A stretch of DNA of 64,000 nt, taken from assembly GCF_000966265.1 (NCBI RefSeq), contig NZ_LANF01000004.1, positions 86,648 to 150,647 on the forward strand, in the 5' to 3' direction. The stretch is from Palaeococcus ferrophilus DSM 13482 (GTDB lineage: Archaea > Methanobacteriota_B > Thermococci > Thermococcales > Thermococcaceae). The notes below the pieces were generated by a model. The model saw nothing but the letters and a program-made list of their open reading frames with translations, ran no database searches and was not told where the DNA came from. Positions 25,954-34,317 of the stretch are shown one piece after another (positions within the stretch are counted from its first letter, which is position 1; the number at the start of each line of letters is the position of its first letter). The position numbers and the translations under genes are program-made.

Positions 25954-25969
25954 CCCGCACATGTGCGGG
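25954..25969. promoter_or_regulatory. Perfect 16-base palindrome between toxin-antitoxin and ABC operons
   Basis: CCCGCACATGTGCGGG is exactly self-complementary. It lies between the antitoxin promoter on one side and a TATA-like AACTATAACTACC (about 25972-25984) on the other. A position just upstream of a TATA box fits an operator for the ABC operon. The RHH protein next door is one candidate binder. Confidence 0.6.
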
Positions 25970-26014
25970 GCTAACTATAACTACCTTGACGTCCTAATGT
26001 AAACAGGTGGAAGC

Positions 26015-26866
26015 ATGCCGGTGATTGAGGTTAGCGGTGTTAAGAAGTACTACGGCGACGTTAGGGGTGTGGAGAACTTAAGCTTTGAGGTCGAAGAGGG
26101 CGAAATCTACGGCTTTCTCGGGCCGAACGGTGCCGGAAAAACGACTACCGTCAAAATCCTCGTCAAGATAATCAGGGACTACACCGGGGACGTCAGGGTC
26201 TTTGGAAAGGACCTCAGGGAGTGGGGGAAGGACTACTACAACAAAATCGGCGTCTCCTTCGAGTTTCCAGCGGTTTACTCCCGCCTGACTGCCCTCGAAA
26301 ACCTCGAGTTCTTCGCGAGCTTCTACAAGCGGCACCTCGACCCGATGGAAGTCCTCAAGATGGTAGGGCTCGACAAGGAAGCTGATCAGCTCGTTGCGGG
26401 CTTCTCCAAGGGCATGAGAAAGAAGCTCGACATAGCGAGGGCCCTTCTCCCAGACCCGGACATACTCTTTCTCGACGAGCCGCTCGAGGGCCTCGACCCA
26501 GCTAGCGCGAGAAAGTTCAAAGACCTCTTCCTCGAGATGAAGGAGAACGGAAAGACGATTTTCCTCACGACCCACAACATGTACGTGGCCGATGAGCTTT
26601 GCGACAGGGTTGCCTTCATCGTTGACGGCTCCGTAAGGCTGGTGGACAACCCGGGCGAGCTCAAGGTAAAGATGGGGAAGAGGCTCGTTAAGGTCGAATA
26701 CGTGGCGAGCGAGGAGGTGAGAACGACGGAGTTCCCGCTCGAAGGAATTGGCCGGAACGAGGAGTTCCTCAAGATCATCAGGGAGCACGAGGTCAGGAGG
26801 ATCAACACGGAGGAGCCGACCCTGGAGGAGATATTCCTCAAGGTGACGGGGAGGCGGCTCGTATGA
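26015..26866 (+). CDS. ABC transporter ATP-binding protein
   Basis: 283 residues. Walker A GPNGAGKTTT, signature FSKGMRKKLDIAR and Walker B ILFLDEPLEGLDP are intact, with the His switch in TTHNMYVADELCD. The C-terminal extension of about 70 residues is common in ABC-2 drug or antibiotic exporters. GGTGG precedes the start. It overlaps the first permease gene by four bases. Confidence 0.9.
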   Translation: MPVIEVSGVKKYYGDVRGVENLSFEVEEGEIYGFLGPNGAGKTTTVKILVKIIRDYTGDVRVFGKDLREWGKDYYNKIGVSFEFPAVYSRLTALENLEFFASFYKRHLDPMEVLKMVGLDKEADQLVAGFSKGMRKKLDIARALLPDPDILFLDEPLEGLDPASARKFKDLFLEMKENGKTIFLTTHNMYVADELCDRVAFIVDGSVRLVDNPGELKVKMGKRLVKVEYVASEEVRTTEFPLEGIGRNEEFLKIIREHEVRRINTEEPTLEEIFLKVTGRRLV

Positions 26867-27564
26867 TGGGGAACCTGCTGAAGACAAGCGTAATCGTCGG
26901 GTTCAGGAGCTACGTCTACCCGATATACCTGCTCGTGGCGCTGGCTTACGGCCTGATGCTCCTCGCGTTCCCGGAGCAGTATCTGCCCACGATGGTGCCG
27001 GTTTTCCTCATCCTCGAGCCGGGGCTGGTTGGCTTCATGTTCGTGGGCACGGAGCTGTTCGCGGAGAAGAAGGACGGAGCCATAGGGGCCCTGGCGGTAA
27101 CGCCAATCGAGTGGAGAGACTACCTCCTGGCCAAGACCCTCCTTTTGGGTGCCCTCTCGGTAATAGCCTCCGTGCTGATAATGGCCGTTAGCACGCGCTC
27201 CCTCTACGGGCTTTCCTACGTGGTCGTCGGGACGGTTCTGGCCTCCATCGTCTACACCCTGCTCGGGGTGGGAATCTCCGCAAAATACCGCGACCTCGAC
27301 GATTACTTCCTCCCCATACTGGGGGTCATGGTGGTCTCGCTTCTGCCCTTCGCCCACTACCACGGCTACCTGACGCACCCGCTCTGGAAAGTCCTCTACG
27401 CAGTCCCGAGCTACCCGGCGCTCTACTTCTTCAAGGCTCCCTTCGTGGATGTCCCAACCAGGACACTGGCATACGCGGCCCTTGGATTAATCCTCTGGGC
27501 GGTTTTGGCATACTACATCGCTAAAGTCAGGTTCTACAGGTACGCTGTGGAGGGAGTGAGATGA
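26863..27564 (+). CDS. ABC-2 type exporter permease, first
   Basis: 233 residues with about six membrane helices and the cytoplasmic motif EKKDGAIGALAVTPIEWRDYLLAK, the usual ABC-2 loop ahead of helix three. ATGA overlap with the ATPase gene and with the second permease shows a three-gene operon. The substrate is unknown. Confidence 0.85.
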   Translation: MMGNLLKTSVIVGFRSYVYPIYLLVALAYGLMLLAFPEQYLPTMVPVFLILEPGLVGFMFVGTELFAEKKDGAIGALAVTPIEWRDYLLAKTLLLGALSVIASVLIMAVSTRSLYGLSYVVVGTVLASIVYTLLGVGISAKYRDLDDYFLPILGVMVVSLLPFAHYHGYLTHPLWKVLYAVPSYPALYFFKAPFVDVPTRTLAYAALGLILWAVLAYYIAKVRFYRYAVEGVR

Positions 27565-28265
27565 GCTTCGTGAAGAAGTTTGGAGCGATTTACAAGACCG
27601 ATTTAAAGCTCCTGAGGAGGGACCCGATGCTCGTTTACAGCGTGGCGATGACGCTCGTCCTCCTCCTCATCGTCCGCTACTTCAGGGACCGCGTGGGAGT
27701 TTACTACCCCCTCTTGGCCCTCCTTGTGCTGGTGTTTATTCCCATGATATTCGGCATGTTGCCAGGCTTCATGATGGCCGACGAAAAGGAAGAAAAGACG
27801 GTTCAGGCCCTTCAGGTGATCCCTATATCGAGCGAGACCTTCCTTGCCTACAGGCTGACTTGGGCTTCCATAGCAACGGCCATTTTAGTGGCCATCTCCC
27901 CAAAAATCCTCGACATCGAGATTCCGCGGAAAGGTCTGCTGGCCATAATAGCCTTCTTCCTCTTCGAGGCATGGACGTACGGCCTCATGATAGCTTCGCT
28001 CTCCGAGTCAAGGATGCAGGCGTTAACTGTGGGCAAAGTCCTCGGCTGGCTGCTCTTCCTGCCCCCAGCGATAAAGCTCATCGTGGTGTGGCGGAACCTC
28101 TCAACAGACTGGAGCGAATTCACGGCTTTCCTCCCCACGTACTGGGCTTACAAGCTCTTTGAGGGGATCCCAAAGGCCGATTATAACTCTTTCCTCCCGG
28201 GGCTGGCAGTTCACGCGGTGTGGCTTTTCGTATTCGTATGGCTGTTCAAGAGAAGGGTGCTTTGA
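27561..28265 (+). CDS. ABC-2 type exporter permease, second
   Basis: 234 residues with about six membrane helices. The first cytoplasmic segment IYKTDLKLLRRDPMLVY and the loop DEKEEKTVQALQVIPISSETFLAYR are typical ABC-2 features. It probably forms a heterodimer with the first permease. The DNA turns AT-rich soon after the stop. Confidence 0.85.
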   Translation: MSFVKKFGAIYKTDLKLLRRDPMLVYSVAMTLVLLLIVRYFRDRVGVYYPLLALLVLVFIPMIFGMLPGFMMADEKEEKTVQALQVIPISSETFLAYRLTWASIATAILVAISPKILDIEIPRKGLLAIIAFFLFEAWTYGLMIASLSESRMQALTVGKVLGWLLFLPPAIKLIVVWRNLSTDWSEFTAFLPTYWAYKLFEGIPKADYNSFLPGLAVHAVWLFVFVWLFKRRVL

Positions 28266-28404
28266 TATGTTAGTGGATGGACGTTAATGTTCGTTAATTT
28301 ACTCTCCCTTATTTTCACTCCGGTGGTTAGCAAAACTACCGTTGAAATTACTTAACTTTATGAAAAAAAAGCAGAAATGATTACGTATAGTAAAAGGAAA
28401 AATT

Positions 28405-28428
28405 TATATTGTTGACTGAGACAATATA
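28405..28428. promoter_or_regulatory. Dyad overlapping the promoter of the 28455 gene
   Basis: Eight-base arms TATATTGT (28405-28412) and ACAATATA (28421-28428) are perfect inverted repeats around an eight-base centre. The left arm is part of the TATA-like AAATTTATATT (28400-28410), so a protein bound here would mask the core promoter. Confidence 0.5.
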
Positions 28429-28454
28429 TTATGAAAAATCTTGGAGGTGTAACA

Positions 28455-29401
28455 ATGGGGAATTCACGTAGCCTAAAAATCGGGGCACTATTGTTGATAT
28501 TTTTTGTTATAAGCATTAACTCTGAGATTGTCTTAGCAACTAAATCCTCTATGGACGAACCCACAAGAGGAACTGAAGAATACCTAAACCATGTGTTCAA
28601 AGAATACTATGACCTCAAGGCAAGTGGAAACGAGTCCCAGGCCCGACAGTTATTAGAGAGTTATGGATTCAAGCATCTTACTCACGAAGAGTTCCCTGTA
28701 AAAACGATTCCAGGAACTCCAATTCAGCCAATGGGTGGGGATCAGGATGACCTACACTTGTCAATTGATTGGGATGTCTACAATGATAACGGTGTTGCAA
28801 AGCTGTTTGTGACATATCAATGGACATGGGATCATATAGAGGAATTTGAGGGTTCTCCAGATAAGGTTTCAATAGCAATACCCGTGGGGTACTGGGACGG
28901 GCCAACAAACTCGTATCCATATCACTGGCTTTTAGAAGTTAGCGATCGTCCATACTTTATTTCCGCTGGAGGAGTAAAGAGTTATGAGATTCACTGTGAA
29001 AGTGGATACGATGATTTGGCAGAAGACAGTAATAAACTTCTCCATATCTGTAGAATTTATGCAGAAGTATACGATCACTATAACGTAGGTTCTATAACAA
29101 TTGGATTTAGTAGGATAAACCCGGAATATTATGATTACTGGATAAAAACGGGTTTGTATATATCCATACTTGGGACTTTGGACCTTTGGTTGAGTATCCG
29201 CTTTCCTTGGGAGGACTTTTAATTAGCTCTACAACTGGAACAGTTGCATATGGCGCCATATCTTATGCAGTAAACCAGTATGTAGTAGATAAGTACTTAA
29301 AAGGCGGATGGTCCAAGGAATACACAACTGAAATACTGCTAATGGATGGAACAGGGGATCTCCCACCGGGGGCATTATCGATCAGGAACTGGAGGAGGTA
29401 A
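28455..29401 (+). pseudogene. Exported protein of unknown function, probably one gene split by a frameshift
   Basis: The start ATG 28455 has GGAGGTG five bases upstream, and the N-terminus has a signal helix (ALLLIFFVISINSEIVLA). As written the frame ends at 29222. From about 29140, after a run of five A in TGGATAAAAACGGG, another frame continues as KNGFVYIHTWDFGPLVEYPL then GGLLISSTTGTVAYGA up to TAA at 29401. One added A would join both into about 315 residues ending in a hydrophobic segment. The gene is AT-richer than its surroundings. I do not recognise the family. Confidence 0.6.
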
Positions 29402-29402
29402 T

Positions 29403-29828
29403 ATGAGTACCCTCAAAAAGAAGATTGCAGAGTTCCTCCTCCTTCTCCTCTTTTTCTTGGGCCTGATCACGTTTGCTTACTCCCACGAGCCAAAATCTTG
29501 CCCGTCCAGCGGTAACTGGATAGATCCCCACGGATTTACGGCAACGTGCAACGTTCCTGACTGTCAGGAAGCCATGAGTAGAATCAACAAATGGACATCT
29601 TTAACCCTCATCCTGCTGACAGCCTACTTGGCGGGCCTTAGGGCGAAGGGAGAGCTCAATATCGAGGCAGCTTTGTTCAGGGTTGGTGTTTATCTAACTT
29701 TCATAAGTGTAATCATAGCCTCAGAGCTCTCAAAGGTGGCAGAAGGGAGCTGTTTGGTCATTAAACCCGTAGCGTATGGAACAGCAGTGATAGGATCCTT
29801 CCTTGTGGCTTGGTTTCATGGGGAATAG
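29403..29828 (+). CDS. Small membrane protein of unknown function
   Basis: 141 residues starting two bases after the preceding stop, with GGAGGAGGT as ribosome site. An N-terminal helix (FLLLLLFFLGLITFAYS) is followed by a Cys-containing outer segment (KSCPSSGNW, ATCNVPDCQE), then three hydrophobic helices. The tight spacing suggests it is cotranscribed with the upstream exported protein. The function is unknown. Confidence 0.65.
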   Translation: MSTLKKKIAEFLLLLLFFLGLITFAYSHEPKSCPSSGNWIDPHGFTATCNVPDCQEAMSRINKWTSLTLILLTAYLAGLRAKGELNIEAALFRVGVYLTFISVIIASELSKVAEGSCLVIKPVAYGTAVIGSFLVAWFHGE

Positions 29829-29860
29829 AAGAGAAATGGTAAAAAGGAAGGAAAAATCCT

Positions 29861-30511
29861 TCACTCGAGCTTCTTGTGGCAGAACCACCAGTCGTAGCAC
29901 TCGATCTCGCCCTTGGCCTTCGCTTCCTCGCGCTCCTTGATCTGCTCGACTGTCCCGGCCGGCGGGACTATGGCGCGGTCGCCGATGAGCTCGTTGTTGG
30001 GCCACTTGTGCGGCAGGGCGACGCCCTTCTCGGTGCTTATCTTGAGGGCCTTGACGAGCCTGAGGATCTCGTCCCAGTCCCTGCCGACCTCGGCCGGGTA
30101 GTAGACGATGGCCCTTATGGTGCCCTTGTCGTCGACGATGAAGACCGCCCTCGCGGTTATGGTGGCGCCGCTGGGTATCATACCGAGCTTCTCGGCGAGA
30201 TCGCCCCTATCGTCGGCTATGACCGGGAAGGTTATCTCCTCGCCGAGGTTCTCCTTTATCCACTCCATCCACTTGAGGTGGCTGAAGACCTGGTCAACGC
30301 TGAGTCCGATGGGCTCAACGCCGAGCTTCCTGAGCTCCTCAACGCGCTTCTGCATGGCATAGAACTCGGTCGTACAGACCGGCGTGAAGTCCGCCGGATG
30401 GCTGAAGAGCACGAACCACTTGCCCTGCTCGGCGAAGTAGTCCGGGAGCTTTATCACGCCGTGGGTGGTCTTGACCTCAACCTCTGGAAACTTTTCTCCT
30501 ATGACTACCAT
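29861..30511 (-). CDS. Peroxiredoxin (archaeal Prx6-type, PhTPx/ApTPx-like)
   Basis: 216 residues from [10 protein letters not shown], start set by GGTGATGAAA upstream. The peroxidatic cysteine is Cys46 in [13 protein letters not shown]. Two C-terminal cysteines (in [12 protein letters not shown]) match the resolving pair of Pyrococcus and Aeropyrum thioredoxin peroxidases, which form ring decamers. It reduces hydrogen and alkyl peroxides. The promoter (TATA about 30565-30572) carries GTTCGAA directly on the gene side, shared with ferritin-like protein 3. Confidence 0.95.
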   Translation of the reverse strand: MVVIGEKFPEVEVKTTHGVIKLPDYFAEQGKWFVLFSHPADFTPVCTTEFYAMQKRVEELRKLGVEPIGLSVDQVFSHLKWMEWIKENLGEEITFPVIADDRGDLAEKLGMIPSGATITARAVFIVDDKGTIRAIVYYPAEVGRDWDEILRLVKALKISTEKGVALPHKWPNNELIGDRAIVPPAGTVEQIKEREEAKAKGEIECYDWWFCHKKLE

Positions 30512-30889
30512 TTTCATCACCCTCCATTTGTTTGGTATGTTCATCCCAACTAATGAGGTTCGAATATATAAGTATTTTGGTTCGGCTAATTGTATTAAAT
30601 CTGTCTAATATCGAGATAAAACTGGACATTGTTGGATATAAATACAATTTTTTCCGTTTAACTTGGACACTATGTCAAAATATTTGGGCTATGTATATCG
30701 TTAAGACACAACCAGTAGTTTTCCATCTGAAGCACGGTGTATAAGATAAGCTGGGAACATAGAGGGCTGCTGATAGGCCTAATACTACACGTCCCGTGAG
30801 GGCAAGTTATTATTTAATTAGTTTTTTATTCTTTTAAATAATTAGTTAATTAAAGAAATAGGACATCTCACAAAACCGCCTGACAGGCT
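30512..30889. other. AT-rich non-coding region
   Basis: About 380 bases. The first part holds the peroxiredoxin promoter. The rest is AT-rich with many stops in all frames and T/A runs (30803-30860). No gene, tRNA or clear repeat is seen. It may be a remnant of a deleted or foreign segment. Confidence 0.5.
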
Positions 30890-31009
30890 ATGGTTAGTGA
30901 GGACGAGCTCCAGGGCTTCAACAGGGCAGGAGTTAAGAGCAACAAGGGCTTCAAGTACGCGATGGCGGCTCTTGAGATGGCGAATTTGATAAAAAAGCTG
31001 AGGACTTAA
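30890..31009 (+). CDS. Very small ORF or gene remnant (39 aa)
   Basis: ATG 30890 to TAA 31009 reads MVSEDELQGFNRAGVKSNKG followed by FKYAMAALEMANLIKKLRT. Composition and codon use look coding (GC-rich third positions) in contrast to the AT-rich DNA just upstream. There is no clear ribosome site. The end overlaps the convergent gene at 31006. It may be the tail of a gene truncated by a past rearrangement. The function is unknown. Confidence 0.35.
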   Translation: MVSEDELQGFNRAGVKSNKGFKYAMAALEMANLIKKLRT

Positions 31010-31374
31010 AGGCCTTCGCCTTTTTCTCTTTCCTCTATGCAGACTCTCACGTGCTCGGGGGCGCTCTGGAGTATCGCCTCTTTGAGCTCCCTTCGCTGGA
31101 GGTATGCCATGAGGAGCACCCCTCCTTTCAGCCAGCGGTTTTTGATCTTCCTCCCGAATTCCAAAGCCCTTTCGTAATCCTCGATCATTATAAAGCCGAA
31201 AGCGAGGTTCTCGTAGGCAGTATCGCCTCCCACCTCTTCCGCTATCTCCACTCCCCTCCCGGGATTCCCATTGATTACGTATAGGTAAGCAAGGTGTGAG
31301 AGGGCCTCCGAGCGGTAGGGCTCCTCAAGGAGGCGGTAGAGGAATTCAAGCGTTTCTGGCTCTTCAAGGATCAT
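31006..31374 (-). CDS. Helical-repeat (TPR-like) protein of unknown function
   Basis: 122 residues made almost entirely of amphipathic helices with a TPR-like rhythm (SEALSHLAYLYVINGNPGRG, AYENLAFGFIMIEDYERALE, GGVLLMAYLQRRELKEAI). It is last of three reverse-strand genes (32737, 32145, 31374) with tight spacing. No specific function can be assigned. Confidence 0.65.
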   Translation of the reverse strand: MILEEPETLEFLYRLLEEPYRSEALSHLAYLYVINGNPGRGVEIAEEVGGDTAYENLAFGFIMIEDYERALEFGRKIKNRWLKGGVLLMAYLQRRELKEAILQSAPEHVRVCIEEREKGEGL

Positions 31375-31383
31375 GGAAAGCGC

Positions 31384-32145
31384 CTACCTGTAGTGGTTCG
31401 GGTTTTTGAGTGAGTCGAGGAGGCACTTGGCGGCGTTGGGATCACCATTGAAGAGGAACCTTGAAGCGTTCCTGACGACGTCTTCCACCGCCCATGGGGC
31501 GTATGCTGGGGGGAGGGAATCAACGTCAATGGGATAAGCGTCGAGGAGGGTCCGCAGGAGGGCCCTTAAACGGCCCATTTCCTCCAGAGCCGGCCTCCAC
31601 CCGTAGCGGATAAAGATACCCCGCATCTTTTCGAGGTCTCTGAGAATCATAGCGTACAGCTTTACCGTGGATTCTATCCACTCATCCAGGGGAACCTCGA
31701 AGTAGACTTCCTGGTGGGGGCCGTACCACTCAAGGGAGAGCACCTTCAGCGTATCCCCTCCCCTCGCCACGTGGAGGCTTATCCATGGGTCGTAGGAGCC
31801 AAGACCCGCAACAAGATGTTTTTCAAGGAAAAGCCCGAAGCTTTCCCCGGCGAGGGCCCTGTAGTAGTCGTTTCCCTTTACCCTGCGCGTTGAGAGCTCC
31901 CTCATCTCAAAGGGCGGCTCAATGCCGAGAAGGTGGAAGTCCATGAGGGCAAGCTCCTCAAGCCCATCCGCGAGGAACACGTCGGCGCTGAAAATCGGGA
32001 CTTCTCCCCGCTTGATGGAAAGCGTGCCGTAGTCGAAAAGCCTCCTTTCTCCAAGATAATCCTCGACGCTTCCAGACCGAGAGAGTTCGGCCAGTCTCTC
32101 AAGGAGCCACTCCCTGCCCACTTCAACCGTCCAGCCGATTTCCAT
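31384..32145 (-). CDS. Hypothetical protein in a three-gene unit
   Basis: 253 residues, soluble, mixed alpha/beta, with no motif I recognise. Notable segments are GTLSIKRGEVPIFSADVFLA and PWISLHVARGGDTLKVLSLE. It overlaps the upstream gene by 23 bases and ends 10 bases before the TPR-like gene, so the three are likely one operon. Confidence 0.65.
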   Translation of the reverse strand: MEIGWTVEVGREWLLERLAELSRSGSVEDYLGERRLFDYGTLSIKRGEVPIFSADVFLADGLEELALMDFHLLGIEPPFEMRELSTRRVKGNDYYRALAGESFGLFLEKHLVAGLGSYDPWISLHVARGGDTLKVLSLEWYGPHQEVYFEVPLDEWIESTVKLYAMILRDLEKMRGIFIRYGWRPALEEMGRLRALLRTLLDAYPIDVDSLPPAYAPWAVEDVVRNASRFLFNGDPNAAKCLLDSLKNPNHYR

Positions 32146-32737
32146 ACTTCATCACCTTGAGTAGCAGCCTGAGAGAGGCGGTGTTTTCGAGGTATGCCCT
32201 TTCGAGCCCGTGCTCTGAGCACTCCTCAAAAAGGGCCTTAAGCTCAAAGGTCAGGGATTCCAAAAATCGCCTCTCAGCGTCGAGGAACTCTCCAGCGGAC
32301 AGTATTATGTCGTCTTCTTCCCCGTGGAAGACCAGCTTATCATCTATAAGCTCCACCTCCCCATGGAAACCTGCAAAGGAGAGGTAAATCCCCCGTTCTC
32401 TATACCGGCCCCTCAGCCCCACTCCAGTTATGCGGGCTATCTCAAAGGCCATCCCAATTCGCCCCCTCGCGATGAGGTCGATTATCAGTAGTGCCTCCGC
32501 AAAATCTAGGTAGTCGTACTCACCCCTGGCCAGATAAAGAGACCCCACGGAGAACTCAACGCTTGCCTTCGGCCTTAAACATCTCTTGAACCTCTCCCAC
32601 GGCCCGGGACGAAAGAGCCGCCTGACGAAGTCCCCCTCAATTGCCGTTGCCTCGTCAATCACCGCCTCAAGGGCCTCTCGCTTTATGCAGTCCCCGACAT
32701 CTTCTAACTCTGGGTGGGCTTCTATTTTTACCCGCAT
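32123..32737 (-). CDS. Hypothetical protein, first gene of a three-gene unit
   Basis: 204 residues, soluble, no recognised domain. It begins MRVKIEAHPELEDVGDCIKR. No ribosome site precedes the ATG, while CTTTATAACGG (reverse strand, about 32758-32768) is a TATA-like box at the right distance for a leaderless mRNA. The function is unknown. Confidence 0.65.
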   Translation of the reverse strand: MRVKIEAHPELEDVGDCIKREALEAVIDEATAIEGDFVRRLFRPGPWERFKRCLRPKASVEFSVGSLYLARGEYDYLDFAEALLIIDLIARGRIGMAFEIARITGVGLRGRYRERGIYLSFAGFHGEVELIDDKLVFHGEEDDIILSAGEFLDAERRFLESLTFELKALFEECSEHGLERAYLENTASLRLLLKVMKYGNRLDG

Positions 32738-32795
32738 GTAGTTATGTGGGAGGGTGCCGTTATAAAGTTTAGCCTGTGAAAGAGAAAAAGCAAAC

Positions 32796-33389
32796 TCATG
32801 CCTTTCCGCTCACGACCTCAAAGCCGCTCTCCCCTTCCACTATCCCAACGGCGAGCACCTTGTGCTCGAAGGGAAGTTTCATAACTTTTTCAACGAGCTC
32901 TTCTGGAGTGGAGAAAGTCAACTCAACGCTTTCAAAGCCGTTCATGTTGTACGTAGCCGTCAGGAACGTCTTCCCCTCTTCAAGCTCAAGCTCCCTGACC
33001 CAGAACTCTTCCCTTCCAACAAAGCCGAGCCAGCCTCTCCGCTGTCCGCGCTGGATTATCCCGGCTATCCTTGGGGTATTGTACTCGTCCCTCTCGTAGT
33101 CTAAAGCGTCTAAAACGTGGACGAGGGCCTTCCTCGGCTTCTCCCATTCGAGGGCCTGAGTTATGAAGTCCGTGTGGAGGCCGTTGGTAACGACCGCGTA
33201 GTCATTAGTTAGCCTCACGACGGGATAGCTCACGTAGGGGTTCTCAGTCTTGGTCTGGTTAATGATGTAAACCCTGTTTCCCTTCACCACTGCCCTTCTG
33301 TTCGGGAAGGAGCGGGAGCAGAGGAGGTAGAAAGCGAAGGGCTTTCCTTTGTTCAGCCCTATCCCAAGCGTCCTTCCCACGTACCTCAC
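32796..33389 (-). CDS. purO: IMP cyclohydrolase, archaeal type
   Basis: 197 residues from a GTG start with GGAGG upstream. The N-terminus YVGRTLGIGLNKGKPFAFYL then CSRSFPNRRA matches archaeal PurO, which closes FAICAR to IMP, the last step of purine synthesis. It follows purP with a one-base gap and completes the run purC-purP-purO, so the enzymes for steps after AIR carboxylation are clustered. The adenylosuccinate lyase step is not in the window. Confidence 0.9.
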   Translation of the reverse strand: MRYVGRTLGIGLNKGKPFAFYLLCSRSFPNRRAVVKGNRVYIINQTKTENPYVSYPVVRLTNDYAVVTNGLHTDFITQALEWEKPRKALVHVLDALDYERDEYNTPRIAGIIQRGQRRGWLGFVGREEFWVRELELEEGKTFLTATYNMNGFESVELTFSTPEELVEKVMKLPFEHKVLAVGIVEGESGFEVVSGKA

Positions 33390-33390
33390 G

Positions 33391-34317
33391 TTACCGCCTC
33401 CTCAAGCCTGTCCTCCTCTTCAGCAACCTAAGCTCCCTAGCTATTCTCTGCCCCATGGTGAGCCTCTCACCCCAGTAGAGCTCGGAGTACCAGTGGTCGG
33501 CGTTGCTTCCCCCGTCTATGCGCGATGCTATTCCTATAGCTTTGAAAGAGCCGTCGTAGGCGAAGTGAAGGGCGAACGGGCCGATAACCCCCGGCGGTTC
33601 AAGCTCCCTCATGGCTCCGACGAAAGCCATTCCATAGTCGTAGAGCTTCGGGAGGAGCGATTCTCTGAGCGCTACGGCCCTGTTGCCGGCTATGGTGTAG
33701 GGAAGCGGCCTCACCGGCCAGCGAGCGTTGCCATCGGCTATTAGAACCCTCTCGTCAACGCCTAGGAGCTCAAGCCTCTCCAGAATGGGCGAGTAGAAGA
33801 AGTGGACGTAGAGGTAAACGCCCGGGATGAAGCGCTCAATCCTGTGGGGCTCTTTAAGCGTTGAAAGCCTCTCCTCAAGCTCGCTTCCCCTTGCAATGAA
33901 GTGGCCACTCCCTCCCCTCGGCCCCTCGATTCTGACGAAGTAGAGCTCATCCGGTTTGGCCTCTTCTGGCTCTACCACCTCAGCCCTCGGAATCCCCGCT
34001 CTATCGAGGGCCATGTCCTGGAGCTCGAAGGTCGTCTCCCACTTGAGGAAGCGCCTGTTCCCGAAGAACTTTGCTTTGGCCTTTTCTATCGCCTCAAGTC
34101 CGAGGTAGGCAACGAACGAGCCGTGCGGGACAACTATGCCGTCATCGTCCAGGATGGCGCTCATGTTATCAGTGACTAGGAGCTCATCAACGACCGGCAG
34201 CGAGGAGTAGAAGGGCTTTCTCTTAGGTGAAACGTAGAGCCTCGTCTTAAATCCTTCTTTCTTCGCCCCGAGGAGTATCTGGAGCGAGGAGTGGGAAGCT
34301 ATCGTGGAGACTATCAC
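33391..34317 (-). CDS. purP: Formate-dependent AICAR formyltransferase (5-formaminoimidazole-4-carboxamide ribotide synthetase)
   Basis: 308 residues. It has an ATP-grasp-like architecture with the N-terminal IASHSSLQILLGAKKEGF segment, the nucleotide loop RIEGPRGGSGHFIARG and the C-terminal IDGGSNADHWYSELYWGE that marks PurP. It uses formate and ATP instead of formyl-folate. The GTG start overlaps the purC end by four bases, with GGAGGTGATA as ribosome site. Confidence 0.92.
   Translation of the reverse strand: MIVSTIASHSSLQILLGAKKEGFKTRLYVSPKRKPFYSSLPVVDELLVTDNMSAILDDDGIVVPHGSFVAYLGLEAIEKAKAKFFGNRRFLKWETTFELQDMALDRAGIPRAEVVEPEEAKPDELYFVRIEGPRGGSGHFIARGSELEERLSTLKEPHRIERFIPGVYLYVHFFYSPILERLELLGVDERVLIADGNARWPVRPLPYTIAGNRAVALRESLLPKLYDYGMAFVGAMRELEPPGVIGPFALHFAYDGSFKAIGIASRIDGGSNADHWYSELYWGERLTMGQRIARELRLLKRRTGLRRR

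Noticed and set aside
30650..30880. Short inverted A/T repeats in the gap after the peroxiredoxin
   Set aside because: Simple AT-rich sequence gives such matches by chance, with no transcript signal or conservation visible.
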